Positions 9,445 through 18,578 are shown, counted from the stretch's first letter. The stretch: DNA of 64,000 bases from UBA3006 sp031401235 (GCA_031401235.1 JANNRJ010000003.1:106048-170047); one strand, 5' to 3'. The notes: generated by a model not told the origin, from the sequence alone. Made by a program: numbers and translations.

Positions 9445-9454
9445 GCATGTTGCG

Positions 9455-10243
9455 GTGAATGAAATATATCCGTTCACATGCGCGTTAATAACGGGCGCTT
9501 CAAGTGGTATCGGCGAAGAATTCGCGAATTTGCTTGGCGAGGCTCACATTCCGATGATTGTGGTTGCTCGACGTAGCGACCGACTCGTGGCGCTGGCGGC
9601 CAAGTATCCCAATGTTGAAGTACTTACTGCCGATCTCTCCACCGATGTGGGAGTCGGATTAGTGGAACTCCGAATTTCGGACAGATCGAAAACACCTGTT
9701 GATCTCGTCGTGAACAATGCCGGGTTCGGAAGTTCGGGACTTGTCTACGAACTGGATATTGAGCGGCTGAGTAATGAGATTCGTCTCAATGTGTTGGCTC
9801 TGACACGAATCTCGCATGTCGCCATTCGCGTCATGTTGACACGGGGCCGTGGATATCTACTCAATGTTTCGAGTGTGGCAAGTTTTCAGCCAAACCCGGG
9901 CTTGGCCGTGTATGCAGCCACAAAGGCCTATGTCACAAGTTTCACCGAAGCGTTGCACGAAGAACTGCGTGGTACCGGAGTTCGCGTTACAGCTTTGTGC
10001 CCAGGACTTACCCACACCGAGTTTCAACGAGTGTCAAATACGTCCGGACTTGAATCAACGTTTCCTGAATTTGCATGGCTTAAATCCCGAGATGTGGCTG
10101 AAGCCGGTTTGGATGCCGTGGCTAGAGGTGACGCACTTGACATACCCGGTGCGATATACAAGGGACTCAGCGCAATGTCATCGGTCATGCCACGCGGAGT
10201 CTCTCGGCGACTAAGCGGTTTACTTGCTCATATGCGCAAATGA
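9455..10243 (+). CDS. Short-chain dehydrogenase/reductase (classical SDR)
   Basis: NAD(P)-dependent oxidoreductase of unknown substrate, 262 residues from the GTG at 9455; earlier in-frame starts fall inside atpC. It has TGASSGIG (cofactor loop, about 13-20), NNAGFG, and the catalytic Ser in NVSSVASF with YAATK. All classical SDR residues are present. Its 3' end overlaps the TauE-type gene by four bases, so the two are probably cotranscribed at the end of the atp operon. Confidence 0.85.
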   Translation: MNEIYPFTCALITGASSGIGEEFANLLGEAHIPMIVVARRSDRLVALAAKYPNVEVLTADLSTDVGVGLVELRISDRSKTPVDLVVNNAGFGSSGLVYELDIERLSNEIRLNVLALTRISHVAIRVMLTRGRGYLLNVSSVASFQPNPGLAVYAATKAYVTSFTEALHEELRGTGVRVTALCPGLTHTEFQRVSNTSGLESTFPEFAWLKSRDVAEAGLDAVARGDALDIPGAIYKGLSAMSSVMPRGVSRRLSGLLAHMRK

Positions 10244-11013
10244 ATAAGCCGACCCGACATGTTTGGATGCTGGTGTTTGTCGGTCTGGTGGCGGGGTTTC
10301 TTTCCGGAATATTTGGTGTTGGCGGCGGAATTCTCGTCGTACCCGGTCTAACAATTTTTGTTCGAATGGATCAGCGTTTGGCTCACGGTACGTCGTTAGC
10401 GGCGATCCTGCCGATCTCGCTGGCAAGTTTGATTACCTATTGGGGTCATCAACACGTGGACTGGCCAGTGGCGTTTTGGCTCTCTTGCGGGGCAATTGTT
10501 GGATCAATTGTGGGAACTCATTTACTTGCCGTGACTTCGAAGCGTGCATTAGGACTTATTTTCGCCTCGGTGCTCATCGTTTCCGCAATTCGACTCTTCA
10601 TTGCCACCCAAGGCGATGGTCGCGACCAATTGCATTTGTCAATTGTTCTTTCTCTCATCGCAATTGGCTTTGCTGCCGGAGCGCTAGCCGGATTATTGGG
10701 TGTGGGCGGAGGAATTGTATTGGTGCCGGCGATGATTGTGATATTTGGAATCTCCTCAGTGATCGCTAAAGGAACTTCAATTGCCGTCATCGTGCCAACA
10801 GCAATCATGGGCACAATCAGAAACCGGTCGGCGAAAAATGTTGATTTGACAGCCGCAATGATTATCGGTTGTTCGGGAATTGTTTCGGCAATCGCGGGAG
10901 GATTTGTGTCCGCGTTACTCACCGACACCACATCAAACGTATTGTTCGCGATTCTGCTCGTTGCAGTCGCAATTCGGATCTTCTTCCAGCAGTTGCGTGC
11001 GTCTGCTTTCTAA
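10240..11013 (+). CDS. TauE/SafE-family membrane exporter (probable organic sulfonate/sulfite or anion)
   Basis: 257 residues, about eight membrane helices. Two related glycine-rich repeats mark the family: FLSGIFGVGGGILVVP (about 20-35) and LAGLLGVGGGIVLVP (about 150-165). The substrate cannot be read from sequence. The start overlaps the SDR stop (ATGA). The 3' end is tail-to-tail with hisN, the two stop codons sharing the bases CTAA. Confidence 0.88.
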   Translation: MNKPTRHVWMLVFVGLVAGFLSGIFGVGGGILVVPGLTIFVRMDQRLAHGTSLAAILPISLASLITYWGHQHVDWPVAFWLSCGAIVGSIVGTHLLAVTSKRALGLIFASVLIVSAIRLFIATQGDGRDQLHLSIVLSLIAIGFAAGALAGLLGVGGGIVLVPAMIVIFGISSVIAKGTSIAVIVPTAIMGTIRNRSAKNVDLTAAMIIGCSGIVSAIAGGFVSALLTDTTSNVLFAILLVAVAIRIFFQQLRASAF

Positions 11014-11783
11014 TTGAGTCGCGCTATCACCTCATCATGAAGATGCCCGTTTGAAGTAATCAAACTGTTGGCTCGCCAATTGCTGTTTCCATGTCGATCG
11101 GTAATGCAACCTCCGGCTTCCTGAACAATTGGGTACAGTGCCGCCGTGTCATACGGTTGCAAACCGATCGCGTCGACGGCGAGATCAATTGCTCCTTGGG
11201 CAACAAGCATGTGCTGCCAAAAGTCGCCAAAGCCACGGGTGCGTTGGGCATCGGCCTGCAATTGCTCTAGAGCCGACAGGCGACCGACATTTCTCCAGCC
11301 GATGTTTGGAGTGAGGCTCAGATGTGCGTCACTAATCGTTGATATGGCACTTACCTGAATCGGCGACCCATTGCAGAAAGCACCGGTCCCCGTCGTAGCC
11401 CACCAGCGAAAACCAAGGGCTGGCGCAGAGACCACTCCCAACACTGGAACTTCGTTGTGAACGAGTGCAATAAGCGATCCCCACACTGGTATACCACGAA
11501 CAAAATTGGTGGTTCCGTCAATTGGGTCGATGACCCACTGAAAATCAGCGTCAACAGAACCGCTCATTCCGTGTTCCTCACCGTAGATACCGTGAGTTGG
11601 ACGTTCGCTACTCAGTAAGTCGGATATCGCACGTTCTGTGGCGCGGTCAATTTCGGTGACTTCGCTGTTGTCGGCTTTGCGCTCAACTGAGAAATTCTGC
11701 GAGCGGTATCCAGGCAAACTCACGGCATCGGCCGCATCGGCCAATTGCATGGCGAGGACTAGCTCATTGACAAGTGAACTCAT
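11010..11783 (-). CDS. hisN: Histidinol-phosphatase of the inositol monophosphatase family
   Basis: 257 residues. The Mg2+-dependent phosphatase motifs are GEEHG (68-72) and WVIDPIDGTTNF (83-94, metal ligands D86 and D89), then GDFWQH and PYDTAAL in the C-terminal half. The combination NFVRGIPVW plus RGFGDFWQHMLVAQGAID is characteristic of actinobacterial HisN rather than SuhB. The gene starts five bases after dxs ends and is probably in the same transcript. Other inositol-phosphatase substrates are not excluded. Confidence 0.8.
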   Translation of the reverse strand: MSSLVNELVLAMQLADAADAVSLPGYRSQNFSVERKADNSEVTEIDRATERAISDLLSSERPTHGIYGEEHGMSGSVDADFQWVIDPIDGTTNFVRGIPVWGSLIALVHNEVPVLGVVSAPALGFRWWATTGTGAFCNGSPIQVSAISTISDAHLSLTPNIGWRNVGRLSALEQLQADAQRTRGFGDFWQHMLVAQGAIDLAVDAIGLQPYDTAALYPIVQEAGGCITDRHGNSNWRANSLITSNGHLHDEVIARLN

Positions 11784-11788
11784 GTCAA

Positions 11789-13750
11789 TTAACGAAGACG
11801 TTGGCGAAGGACAGTATCAGTGATGCCTTGTGCATCGAGGCCAAGTTGGGCGAGAATCTGGTCGGGCTTTGCATGAGGAATGAATCGAGTGGGGATACCG
11901 AGAATCTCGATGTGCGGAGATGCGGTGCCGATTGCCGAAGATTCGTTAGTGATTGCATCGGCAATCATCATTCCAATCCCGCCATCACGAATACCGTCTT
12001 CTATGGTGATCACTAACCGGTGTTCCCCGGCATCATGAATCATTTCGGCATCTAGTGGAACGCACGATCGAACGTCCCAAAGTGAAACTTTAATATTTTT
12101 ATCGGCCAGCAATTCAGCAGCTTTCTCGGCGTTACCAACGAGTTTGCCAATAGCCAAAATACATATTTCATTTGTCGGATCGACTCGGAGTTTGTGCGCC
12201 TTTACACCTGAGCCGACAGCGTCGTCGGCAACGTTTCGGGCCAAACCTCTTGGATAGCGGATGGCTACCGGACCGCTGTCGGCCAACCCAATTGAATCGG
12301 CAAGCATTTGTTGTAGTTCCTGCGCACTCGATGGTGCCAGGACTCTCATTCCGGGCACTTTAGAAAGCAGCGCCATATCAAAAATGCCATGGTGGCTCGG
12401 TCCATCATCGCCAGTTATCCCGGCTCGATCGAGGCAGAACACCACCGGCAGGCGGTGAAGGGCCACATCAAATACAACTTGATCCCATGCTCGATTGAGA
12501 AATGTCGAGTACAACGCGACGACCGGTCGAAGTCCACCCATGGCCATTCCCGCCGCAGCAGTAACCGCGTGCTGTTCAGCAATTCCGACATCAAAAAAGC
12601 GATCAGGGAAGTGTTCTTGAAACGGTAGAAGTCCAGTCGGTCCAGGCATTGCCGCGGTAATTGCCACGATGCGTAAATCGAGTTCGGCAACTTTGATAAT
12701 CCCTTCGGCAAACGCCTGGGTATAACCCGTAGGTATCGACTTCGGTGGTCCTTTCAGCGGATCGAATACCGGTGCATCATGCAGATTCTTTTCGTCATCG
12801 TCCTCCGCTGGCGGGTAGCCACGGCCCTTTTGAGTAATTACATGAATGACAATCGGACCCTCCGAAACACGTTCCTCGGCGGCGGAAAACGCATGTTCGA
12901 GGGCTTCCAGATCATGGCCATCAATCGGTCCGACATAACGAACTCCTAGTGCTTCGAAGAAAGCCGGAGGTTGGAGAAATTCGCGCACCCCAGCCTTGAA
13001 CGCTTCCAAACCGCGCTCAGCCTGCGGTCCAACAAGCGGTAAATCGCGTAGAAATCGCTCGAGTTTGCGTTGACGCCGAACGTATACCGGATTCAGACGA
13101 ATATTCGTGAGTTTGTTGGCTAGAGACTGGGTCACTCGATCAATTGGTCCGGTGACGTCGCTCGACTTTTCGGAAGTGGTGGGGGCTTGGGTCAGATTCG
13201 AAATGGTTGGGGCATAACTGCGCCCGTTGTCATTGAGCACAATGATCACGCGCTTCTTGGCGTGGCCCAGGTTATTCAACGCTTCGTAGGCCATACCACC
13301 TGTCATTGCACCATCACCAATCACCGCAACGACATGGCGTCGACCCGGTGTGAGTCCCGAGTCGCGGGCAACCGCCAATCCGTAGGCGTAACTCAAGGAT
13401 GTTGAGGCATGACTATTTTCGACGAAATCATGGATACTTTCTTCGCGGCTTGGGTACCCCGACAGACCGTTGGCTTGACGGAGTTGATTGAATCCAGGGC
13501 GACGACCAGTAACAATTTTGTGAATGTAGGCCTGGTGTCCGGTGTCCCAAATGATTGCGTCGCGCGGTGAGTCAAATACTCGATGCAACGCCAGAGTAAG
13601 TTCGACCGCGCCGAGATTTGAACCCAAGTGACCTGCATTTACGGCCACGGATTCGACGACAAAATCTCGTATTTCGCCGGCAAGTTCCTCCAATTGGGGA
13701 ATGCTCAACGACCGTAAATCGCTGGGTTGACGGATATCGGCGAGTGCCAT
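11789..13750 (-). CDS. dxs: 1-deoxy-D-xylulose-5-phosphate synthase
   Basis: Thiamine-diphosphate enzyme that condenses pyruvate with glyceraldehyde-3-phosphate, the first step of the non-mevalonate isoprenoid pathway. From the ATG at 13750 it has 653 residues; AAAGGG lies just upstream, and a 20-residue longer start is less likely. Motifs include HLGSNLGAVELTLALH, the TPP motif GDGAMTGGMAYEALNN, DRAGITGDDGPSHHG and the transketolase C-terminal domain. Its product is needed for the polyprenyl carriers used by WecA and UppP in this window. Confidence 0.96.
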   Translation of the reverse strand: MALADIRQPSDLRSLSIPQLEELAGEIRDFVVESVAVNAGHLGSNLGAVELTLALHRVFDSPRDAIIWDTGHQAYIHKIVTGRRPGFNQLRQANGLSGYPSREESIHDFVENSHASTSLSYAYGLAVARDSGLTPGRRHVVAVIGDGAMTGGMAYEALNNLGHAKKRVIIVLNDNGRSYAPTISNLTQAPTTSEKSSDVTGPIDRVTQSLANKLTNIRLNPVYVRRQRKLERFLRDLPLVGPQAERGLEAFKAGVREFLQPPAFFEALGVRYVGPIDGHDLEALEHAFSAAEERVSEGPIVIHVITQKGRGYPPAEDDDEKNLHDAPVFDPLKGPPKSIPTGYTQAFAEGIIKVAELDLRIVAITAAMPGPTGLLPFQEHFPDRFFDVGIAEQHAVTAAAGMAMGGLRPVVALYSTFLNRAWDQVVFDVALHRLPVVFCLDRAGITGDDGPSHHGIFDMALLSKVPGMRVLAPSSAQELQQMLADSIGLADSGPVAIRYPRGLARNVADDAVGSGVKAHKLRVDPTNEICILAIGKLVGNAEKAAELLADKNIKVSLWDVRSCVPLDAEMIHDAGEHRLVITIEDGIRDGGIGMMIADAITNESSAIGTASPHIEILGIPTRFIPHAKPDQILAQLGLDAQGITDTVLRQRLR

Positions 13751-13857
13751 AGCCCTTTCACGATACCCCCATTGTTGGCGATGACTTGTGGGTGTTGAGT
13801 TTCTTGGCATTGAGTAGTGTGAAGTAAATACGAATCCATTAGTAATCGGAGGTCACT

Positions 13858-14484
13858 GTGAGCGAATCAAGTCAAGAGATACGAAATTCCCGAGGAATGA
13901 GCAAGCGATTAACAATTGTGATTGTGGCAACAGCCTTGGGAGTCGGCAGTGTTGCCGCCGCTCGGGCCGAAACTTCTGGATCTGCGATTACCGTTTGCGC
14001 GCAAAAGGCATCCGGTCAGATGCGCTATTCCAAGAGTGGAACATGCAGACAAACTGAAATCAAATTGCTTCTTGGAACGACCGGTGCCACCGGAGCGACT
14101 GGTGCGACTGGTGCGACTGGTGCGACTGGTGCCACTGGCGCAACTGGCACATCTGGATCGGTTTCGCCAGTAACTATCAATTCACAAACGGGATCGGGCT
14201 ACACGCTGGTTCTCGCTGATGCCGGAAAGTTCATCACGGCATCGTCGACGACGGCAATTTCGATCACGATTCCAACGAATGCGTCGGTTGCATTTCCAAT
14301 AGGAACAAAAATTGACCTTGGTCAAGTTGGTTCCAGCGGATTACATATCACGCCTAGTACTGGAGTTACCTTGAACGGGACGACGACTTTCAAAAGCTTT
14401 GATTCCGGTTCATTTCAACACGGCGTGTTATTGAAGACGGGCACAGATGCATGGGTGTTGTTATTGCCGGTGCCGATTCCGTAG
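13858..14484 (+). CDS. Secreted collagen-like (Gly-Ala-Thr repeat) protein
   Basis: 208 residues from a GTG with GGAGG five bases upstream. The N-terminus is a signal peptide (hydrophobic 18-33, cleavage likely after ARA at 37). A small domain with two cysteines (ITVCAQ ... SGTCRQTE) follows. It resembles the N-terminal domain of actinobacterial collagen-like surface proteins. Then come a GTT triplet, seven GAT triplets and GTS, a Gly-X-Y collagen-type stretch (about 73-99). The remaining 110 residues are beta-rich and Ser/Thr/Gly-rich with no known motif. Likely exported and surface associated. A strong terminator follows. Confidence 0.75.
   Translation: MSESSQEIRNSRGMSKRLTIVIVATALGVGSVAAARAETSGSAITVCAQKASGQMRYSKSGTCRQTEIKLLLGTTGATGATGATGATGATGATGATGTSGSVSPVTINSQTGSGYTLVLADAGKFITASSTTAISITIPTNASVAFPIGTKIDLGQVGSSGLHITPSTGVTLNGTTTFKSFDSGSFQHGVLLKTGTDAWVLLLPVPIP
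14083..14145 (+). repeat. Nine-base tandem repeat encoding Gly-Ala-Thr
   Basis: Seven in-frame copies of a nine-base unit encode GAT. The central copies use identical codons (GGT GCG ACT) while the outer ones vary (GGA, GGC, GCC, GCA, ACC). Near-perfect central units favour slippage, so copy number may differ between strains. Confidence 0.9.
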
Positions 14485-14514
14485 CTTGATCTGGGCATTC
14501 GAAACTTAATTGAG

Positions 14515-14549
14515 ATGAGGGCGGTCGTGAGACCGCCCTCATTTTATTT
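14515..14549. terminator. Intrinsic terminator after the collagen-like gene
   Basis: A 12-base-pair perfect stem with core GAGGGCGGTC, a GTGA loop, then the complement, followed by a T-rich tail (TTTATTT). It lies between the collagen-like gene and the convergent PAP2 gene; the AT-rich flanks could allow it to work in both directions. It is the only strong intrinsic terminator recognised in the window. Confidence 0.9.
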
Positions 14550-14555
14550 GTCGCG

Positions 14556-15428
14556 CTAAGTCCCGATCGGAGGGGGATCGACGAAACCGAGTCGGCGTTG
14601 GTTCCAATTATGCAGAGTTGTACCGATTAAGAATCCAACACCAAATACGATGAGTCCACCGACTCCATCTAGCCAAAAGTGATTGGCGGTCACGACAATG
14701 CAGAACAAGGTGATTGCCGGATAGATAAGAAGTGCTGCTCGCATCCACCGTTTTCGGGTAAGTGGCCACAGCGCAAATGCGCACCAAGATGCCCAGCCGA
14801 CATGCAGTGAAGGCATTGCCGCATATTGATTTGACAGAGTTGCTCCGGGACCCTTATTGAATGTCCACGGACCACCGTAGGAACTTATTGTGTCGACGAA
14901 GCCGAAGCTGATCGAGTTGTTGTAATTTCGCAATGGCGACTCAATGCACGCTCCGCCACGATCTACTGGCGGGCATGGCTTATCAAGCAATCGTGGCGGC
15001 ATCAGCGGAAAGACAACGAACCCGATGATTGCCAGGCCAGTCATAGCGGCGAGCGCATTTCGCCATTGCGGAAACACATCAGGGCGCTTCTTGTACAAAA
15101 TAATGAACACAGTCAAAGTAACGAAAAAATGAGCGCTTCCGTAGTACGCGTTCATCAATTTGATTAGCCACAGATGTGGAAGAAACAGATCTTGAATCGA
15201 CTCTTCATGGTATAGACCAAGCCAGCGTTCAATTTCGATTACGCGAATTGCATTATTGAATGCATGAAACGGAATATCAACTCCATTTACAAGTGCCGAA
15301 CCAAATTGATTTCGGACCAATGTGTAGCCGGTATAGAACGTGGAAAAAATGATCGCTTCTTTCCACCACACAGTTTGATACTGCCGCCCGGCCGCGGACT
15401 GCACATTTGCGGAAGGGTGATTGTCCAC
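14556..15428 (-). CDS. PAP2-superfamily integral membrane phosphatase/transferase
   Basis: 290 residues with about six membrane helices. The PAP2 motifs are AAMPSLHVGWA (catalytic His) and ANHFWLDGVGG (second His/Asp). The form resembles the PAP2_3 group that includes inositol phosphorylceramide synthase-like and phosphatidylinositol-linked enzymes, so a lipid-phosphate substrate is likely, though unspecified. The GTG start is supported by a TACTAT hexamer exactly six bases upstream (leaderless arrangement). It is divergent from tldD with a 68-base gap. Confidence 0.8.
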   Translation of the reverse strand: MDNHPSANVQSAAGRQYQTVWWKEAIIFSTFYTGYTLVRNQFGSALVNGVDIPFHAFNNAIRVIEIERWLGLYHEESIQDLFLPHLWLIKLMNAYYGSAHFFVTLTVFIILYKKRPDVFPQWRNALAAMTGLAIIGFVVFPLMPPRLLDKPCPPVDRGGACIESPLRNYNNSISFGFVDTISSYGGPWTFNKGPGATLSNQYAAMPSLHVGWASWCAFALWPLTRKRWMRAALLIYPAITLFCIVVTANHFWLDGVGGLIVFGVGFLIGTTLHNWNQRRLGFVDPPPIGT

Positions 15429-15434
15429 AGAGAA

Positions 15435-15440
15435 ATAGTA
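15435..15440 (-). promoter_or_regulatory. -10 hexamer TACTAT of a leaderless promoter (PAP2 gene)
   Basis: Reading the minus strand, TACTAT is followed by six bases and then the GTG start. No Shine-Dalgarno is present. Inferred from spacing; the transcript start has not been measured. Confidence 0.5.
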
Positions 15441-15484
15441 GGCGGTCCTGCATGTATCGCAAATACTCAGGGTCCACTATTCGG

Positions 15485-15490
15485 TAGGCT
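15485..15490 (+). promoter_or_regulatory. -10 hexamer TAGGCT of a leaderless promoter (tldD)
   Basis: TAGGCT, six bases (GGCGGA), then ATG. Transcription would begin at or next to the start codon. The GGCGGA is a poor Shine-Dalgarno and is too close to the ATG to act as one. Confidence 0.5.
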
Positions 15491-15496
15491 GGCGGA

Positions 15497-16915
15497 ATGT
15501 CTCCAAGTGCAACCTCTGCTCCTTTAGTTGAAACGGACGTGTTGGTCAAAGTGTTGGCCAAAGGTCGTAGTACCGGCGCCGAATTTGCCGAGATTTATGT
15601 TGAGGACAAACGCTCGACTTCGGCTGGACTTGATGACGGCAAAGTTGAGCAAGTTACCAGTGGACGCGACCGAGGTGCAGGGATTCGAGTCGTATCTGGA
15701 GAAACCACTGGATTCGCTCACACCTCAGATCTTTCGGAGCGAGGATTGCTGGCAGCAGCGCAAGCGGCTGCAACGGCGGCCAAGCAAGGCGATGGTGGAG
15801 TACACACTATTTCCCTGGGACCAATTGACCGTCACCAAGTCAACAATGTTCGCATTGCTCCCGACCAAGTTGCAAAGGCTCGCAAAGTCGAAATGTTACA
15901 GCGAGTTGATGCGGCTGCGCGCGCCGTTGATGGTTCCGTGGTCCAAGTTTCGGCCGGATATGGCGACTCGATGAAACGAATCCTGATTGCAAATAGCGAT
16001 GGCGTTTTTAGCGCCGATGACCAAGTTCGCACACTATTTCGGGTGAGTGTTGTTGCCAATGGCGATGCGGGTATGCAGACCGGTTACGACTCGCTTGGCC
16101 ACACGATTGGATTTGAGCTATTCGAGGAACACGACGTTGAGGAACTTGCGGTACGAGCAGCCAAGCGGGCAATAACGAAATTGAAAGCACGTCCAGCACC
16201 ATCAGGAAGCATGCCAGTTGTAATCAAACAAGGCAGCGGTGGTGTGTTATTCCATGAAGCGTGTGGTCATGGACTCGAAGCCGATTTGGTTGGTAAAGGT
16301 GCAAGCGTGTACCGCGGAAGAGTTGGTGAATTGGTTGCCGCACCTTTCATCACTCTCGTAGATGATGGGACGATGACCGGAGAATGGGGAGCAATCGGAA
16401 TCGATGATGAAGGGCATCGCTCACAGCGCAATGTGCTCATTGAAGATGGCGTGCTCACTGATTACATGTGGGACTACCTCCGGGCCCGCAAAGAAGGGCA
16501 TCGGCAAAGCGGAAATGGTCGTCGACAAAGTTATGCCGATCTGCCAATGGTTCGGATGACGAACACTTTTGTACTGAATGGAACATCTGAACCTGATGAC
16601 ATCGTGCGCTCCACCGAACGCGGCGTGTACGTGGCGCAACTTGGAGGTGGCAGCGTCGATACTGCGAGCGGCGACTTTGTATTTGGAATGACCGAGGCAT
16701 ATCTCATCGAAAACGGCGAGATTACCGAGCCATTGCGAGAGGGCAACTTGATTGGAAATGGGCCGCAAGTGCTCAAAGATATTGATCTGCTCGGAAACGA
16801 CTTCGCCATGGGTAATCCAGGAATGTGTGGCAAGGATGGCCAAGGTGTCCCGGTCGGTGACGGTCAACCAACCCTGCGTGTAAAGTCGCTCACCATCGGC
16901 GGTACCGCAGCGTGA
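15497..16915 (+). CDS. tldD: Metalloprotease TldD
   Basis: Catalytic partner of the TldD/TldE heterodimer, which degrades unfolded or modified peptides and matures some peptide natural products. 472 residues. The zinc-binding motif HEACGH (253-258) is intact, preceded by the GSGGVLF strand. It overlaps tldE by four bases, so the two proteins are probably made in equal amounts. No precursor peptide gene was recognised nearby. Confidence 0.93.
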   Translation: MSPSATSAPLVETDVLVKVLAKGRSTGAEFAEIYVEDKRSTSAGLDDGKVEQVTSGRDRGAGIRVVSGETTGFAHTSDLSERGLLAAAQAAATAAKQGDGGVHTISLGPIDRHQVNNVRIAPDQVAKARKVEMLQRVDAAARAVDGSVVQVSAGYGDSMKRILIANSDGVFSADDQVRTLFRVSVVANGDAGMQTGYDSLGHTIGFELFEEHDVEELAVRAAKRAITKLKARPAPSGSMPVVIKQGSGGVLFHEACGHGLEADLVGKGASVYRGRVGELVAAPFITLVDDGTMTGEWGAIGIDDEGHRSQRNVLIEDGVLTDYMWDYLRARKEGHRQSGNGRRQSYADLPMVRMTNTFVLNGTSEPDDIVRSTERGVYVAQLGGGSVDTASGDFVFGMTEAYLIENGEITEPLREGNLIGNGPQVLKDIDLLGNDFAMGNPGMCGKDGQGVPVGDGQPTLRVKSLTIGGTAA

Positions 16916-18264
16916 GCGTTGAGGTCCCAGATTTACAAGCGATTGCCGATCGAGTGGTGGCTCAAGCCACAAAGGGTGAGCAAATCGAGGCATATGTCGG
17001 TCGTGGCGGCGAAACGGCAATACGTGTCTATGAGGGAATAGTCGAGCATTTTGTTTCTGCACAAAGTGAGGGCGTCGGAATCCGGGTCATAAAAGATGGT
17101 CGCACCGGATTTGCCTATGCCGGTACTCTCGATGCGACCGCGGTTGCCGAGGTTCTTGCTGAAGCCCGTGACAATGTGCAATTTGGTACTTCCGATGAAT
17201 TTGCCGGGCTCGCTGAGCCAGACGGAGTCGCACCAGTTCCACAAAAATTTTGGGATGACGAACTTGAGCATTATCTGACTACCGGCAAGATCTCAATTAC
17301 GAAAGAACTTGAGCAACTTACCCTCGGGATGGATAAGCGAATTCGCGTCGAAGAATCAAATTACGACGATGGTTGGAGTGAAACGGCGGTTGCCACCACC
17401 ACTGGCATTCGCGAATCTGGACGGGGAAACTCGTGCTATGTCTCAGTTGCAACACTTGCTGATGAAGGTGATGAAACCCAGACCGGGTACGGTTTTTCGG
17501 TCGGCGATTCGCCCAAGGAATTCGACCTGCCAAAGGCCGCCCGTGAAGCTTCGGATCGCGCCACACGATTACTTGGTGCGACCAAACCGCCAAGCAAACG
17601 GGTAACGGTTGTACTAGACCCATATGTCGCGGCCCAGTTTCTGGGAGTGATTTCCAGCACTCTCAACGGTGAGAGTGTCTCCAAGGGCCGAAGTTTTTTT
17701 GCCGATCGACTCGGAGATCAGGTCGCCGACGCGCGCATCACGCTCGTCGATGACCCGACAAATCCTCTCGCCTATACCGCCACCGACATAGATGGCGAAG
17801 GTCTGGCTGCACGTCGAAATGTGTTGATCGAAAATGGTGTGTTGAAAAAGTTTGTGCACTCTTCATACAGCGCCCGCCGATTAAACACGGTGAGCACGGG
17901 AAACGCGGTTCGCGGAGGTTTCGCCGGATCTCCCGGCGTTGGTTGTATTGCGATGCAACTCACACCCGGCACAAAGTCGCAAATTGAGCTCATTTCCGAA
18001 GTGGAAGACGGAGTGTGGGTGCAAATGGTGCAAGGTCTACACAGTGGAGTGAATCCGATCTCTGGTGACTTCTCGACGGGCGCATCCGGATTGCTCATAT
18101 CGAATGGTCAAGTCGGTGCACCCGTGCGCGAGTTCACGATCGCCAGCACACTGCAACGAATGTTGCTCGATGTGGTGGCTCTTGGCAATGACGTCGACTG
18201 GCTGCCGTCACGCGCTGCCGGATTGACCATGGTCATTCGTGACGTCACCATGAGCGGCGCCTAA
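16912..18264 (+). CDS. tldE: TldE/PmbA-family partner of TldD
   Basis: 450 residues of the PmbA_TldD fold without the HExxxH motif, as expected for the non-catalytic partner. Recognisable parts are the N-terminal GVGIRVIKDGRTGFAYAG, the central LDPYVAAQFLGV and the C-terminal SGDFSTGASGLLISNG. The start is GTG in the GTGA overlap with tldD. Confidence 0.9.
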   Translation: MSVEVPDLQAIADRVVAQATKGEQIEAYVGRGGETAIRVYEGIVEHFVSAQSEGVGIRVIKDGRTGFAYAGTLDATAVAEVLAEARDNVQFGTSDEFAGLAEPDGVAPVPQKFWDDELEHYLTTGKISITKELEQLTLGMDKRIRVEESNYDDGWSETAVATTTGIRESGRGNSCYVSVATLADEGDETQTGYGFSVGDSPKEFDLPKAAREASDRATRLLGATKPPSKRVTVVLDPYVAAQFLGVISSTLNGESVSKGRSFFADRLGDQVADARITLVDDPTNPLAYTATDIDGEGLAARRNVLIENGVLKKFVHSSYSARRLNTVSTGNAVRGGFAGSPGVGCIAMQLTPGTKSQIELISEVEDGVWVQMVQGLHSGVNPISGDFSTGASGLLISNGQVGAPVREFTIASTLQRMLLDVVALGNDVDWLPSRAAGLTMVIRDVTMSGA

Positions 18265-18279
18265 GCAACAACTACCTGA

Positions 18280-18297
18280 TGTAGCACACATGCTACA
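18280..18297. promoter_or_regulatory. Inverted repeat TGTAGCA-N4-TGCTACA, candidate VapB operator
   Basis: Perfect seven-base arms spaced four bases, ending nine bases before the vapB start. The right arm overlaps the TACAGT hexamer at 18294-18299, so a bound protein would block the promoter. Toxin-antitoxin operons are commonly autorepressed by the antitoxin or the complex; the operator role is inferred. Confidence 0.6.
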
Positions 18298-18299
18298 GT
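18294..18299 (+). promoter_or_regulatory. -10 hexamer TACAGT of a leaderless promoter (vapB)
   Basis: TACAGT, six bases (GAAGCG), then ATG. The hexamer overlaps the inverted repeat just upstream. Confidence 0.5.
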
Positions 18300-18305
18300 G
18301 AAGCG

Positions 18306-18578
18306 ATGACTGAGGTTGCCTCTCGAGAATTGCGCAACAACACCCGTGACCTCATCTTGCGCGCCCAACAAGGAGAATCGATTGTGATTACCGTCGATGG
18401 ACGACCGACTGCTGAATTGCGAGCCATTGGTGGCAAGCGCCGCTGGATCCCGAAGGACGAGTTCTTTGCCGACTTTCATCCAGCTGACCCCGCAATGCTT
18501 GATGACATTCGAGGACCCGAAGATTACACGATCCAAGAACTCGACAGGCTTCACGACGCAATGTGGAACAACAAATAG
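18306..18578 (+). CDS. Phd/YefM-family antitoxin
   Basis: 90 residues. The N-terminal part (VASRELRNNTRDLILRAQQG, then IVITVDGRPTAEL) is the Phd/YefM DNA-binding fold. The C-terminal half is acidic with WIPKDEF and DDIRGPEDYT and would wrap the toxin. It immediately precedes a PIN-domain toxin gene with no intervening base. Antitoxin and autorepressor role inferred from family and layout. Confidence 0.85.
   Translation: MTEVASRELRNNTRDLILRAQQGESIVITVDGRPTAELRAIGGKRRWIPKDEFFADFHPADPAMLDDIRGPEDYTIQELDRLHDAMWNNK

Noticed and set aside
9287..9454. Longer start for the SDR after atpC
   Set aside because: It would overlap most of the end of atpC; the GTG at 9455 places the cofactor loop at the usual distance from the N-terminus.
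14083..14145. CRISPR-like repeat array
   Set aside because: The repeats are nine bases, contiguous, without spacers and in frame within a coding gene.
16421..17062. A 213-codon open frame antisense across the tldD/tldE junction
   Set aside because: Both sense genes are strongly supported and the antisense frame has no motif.
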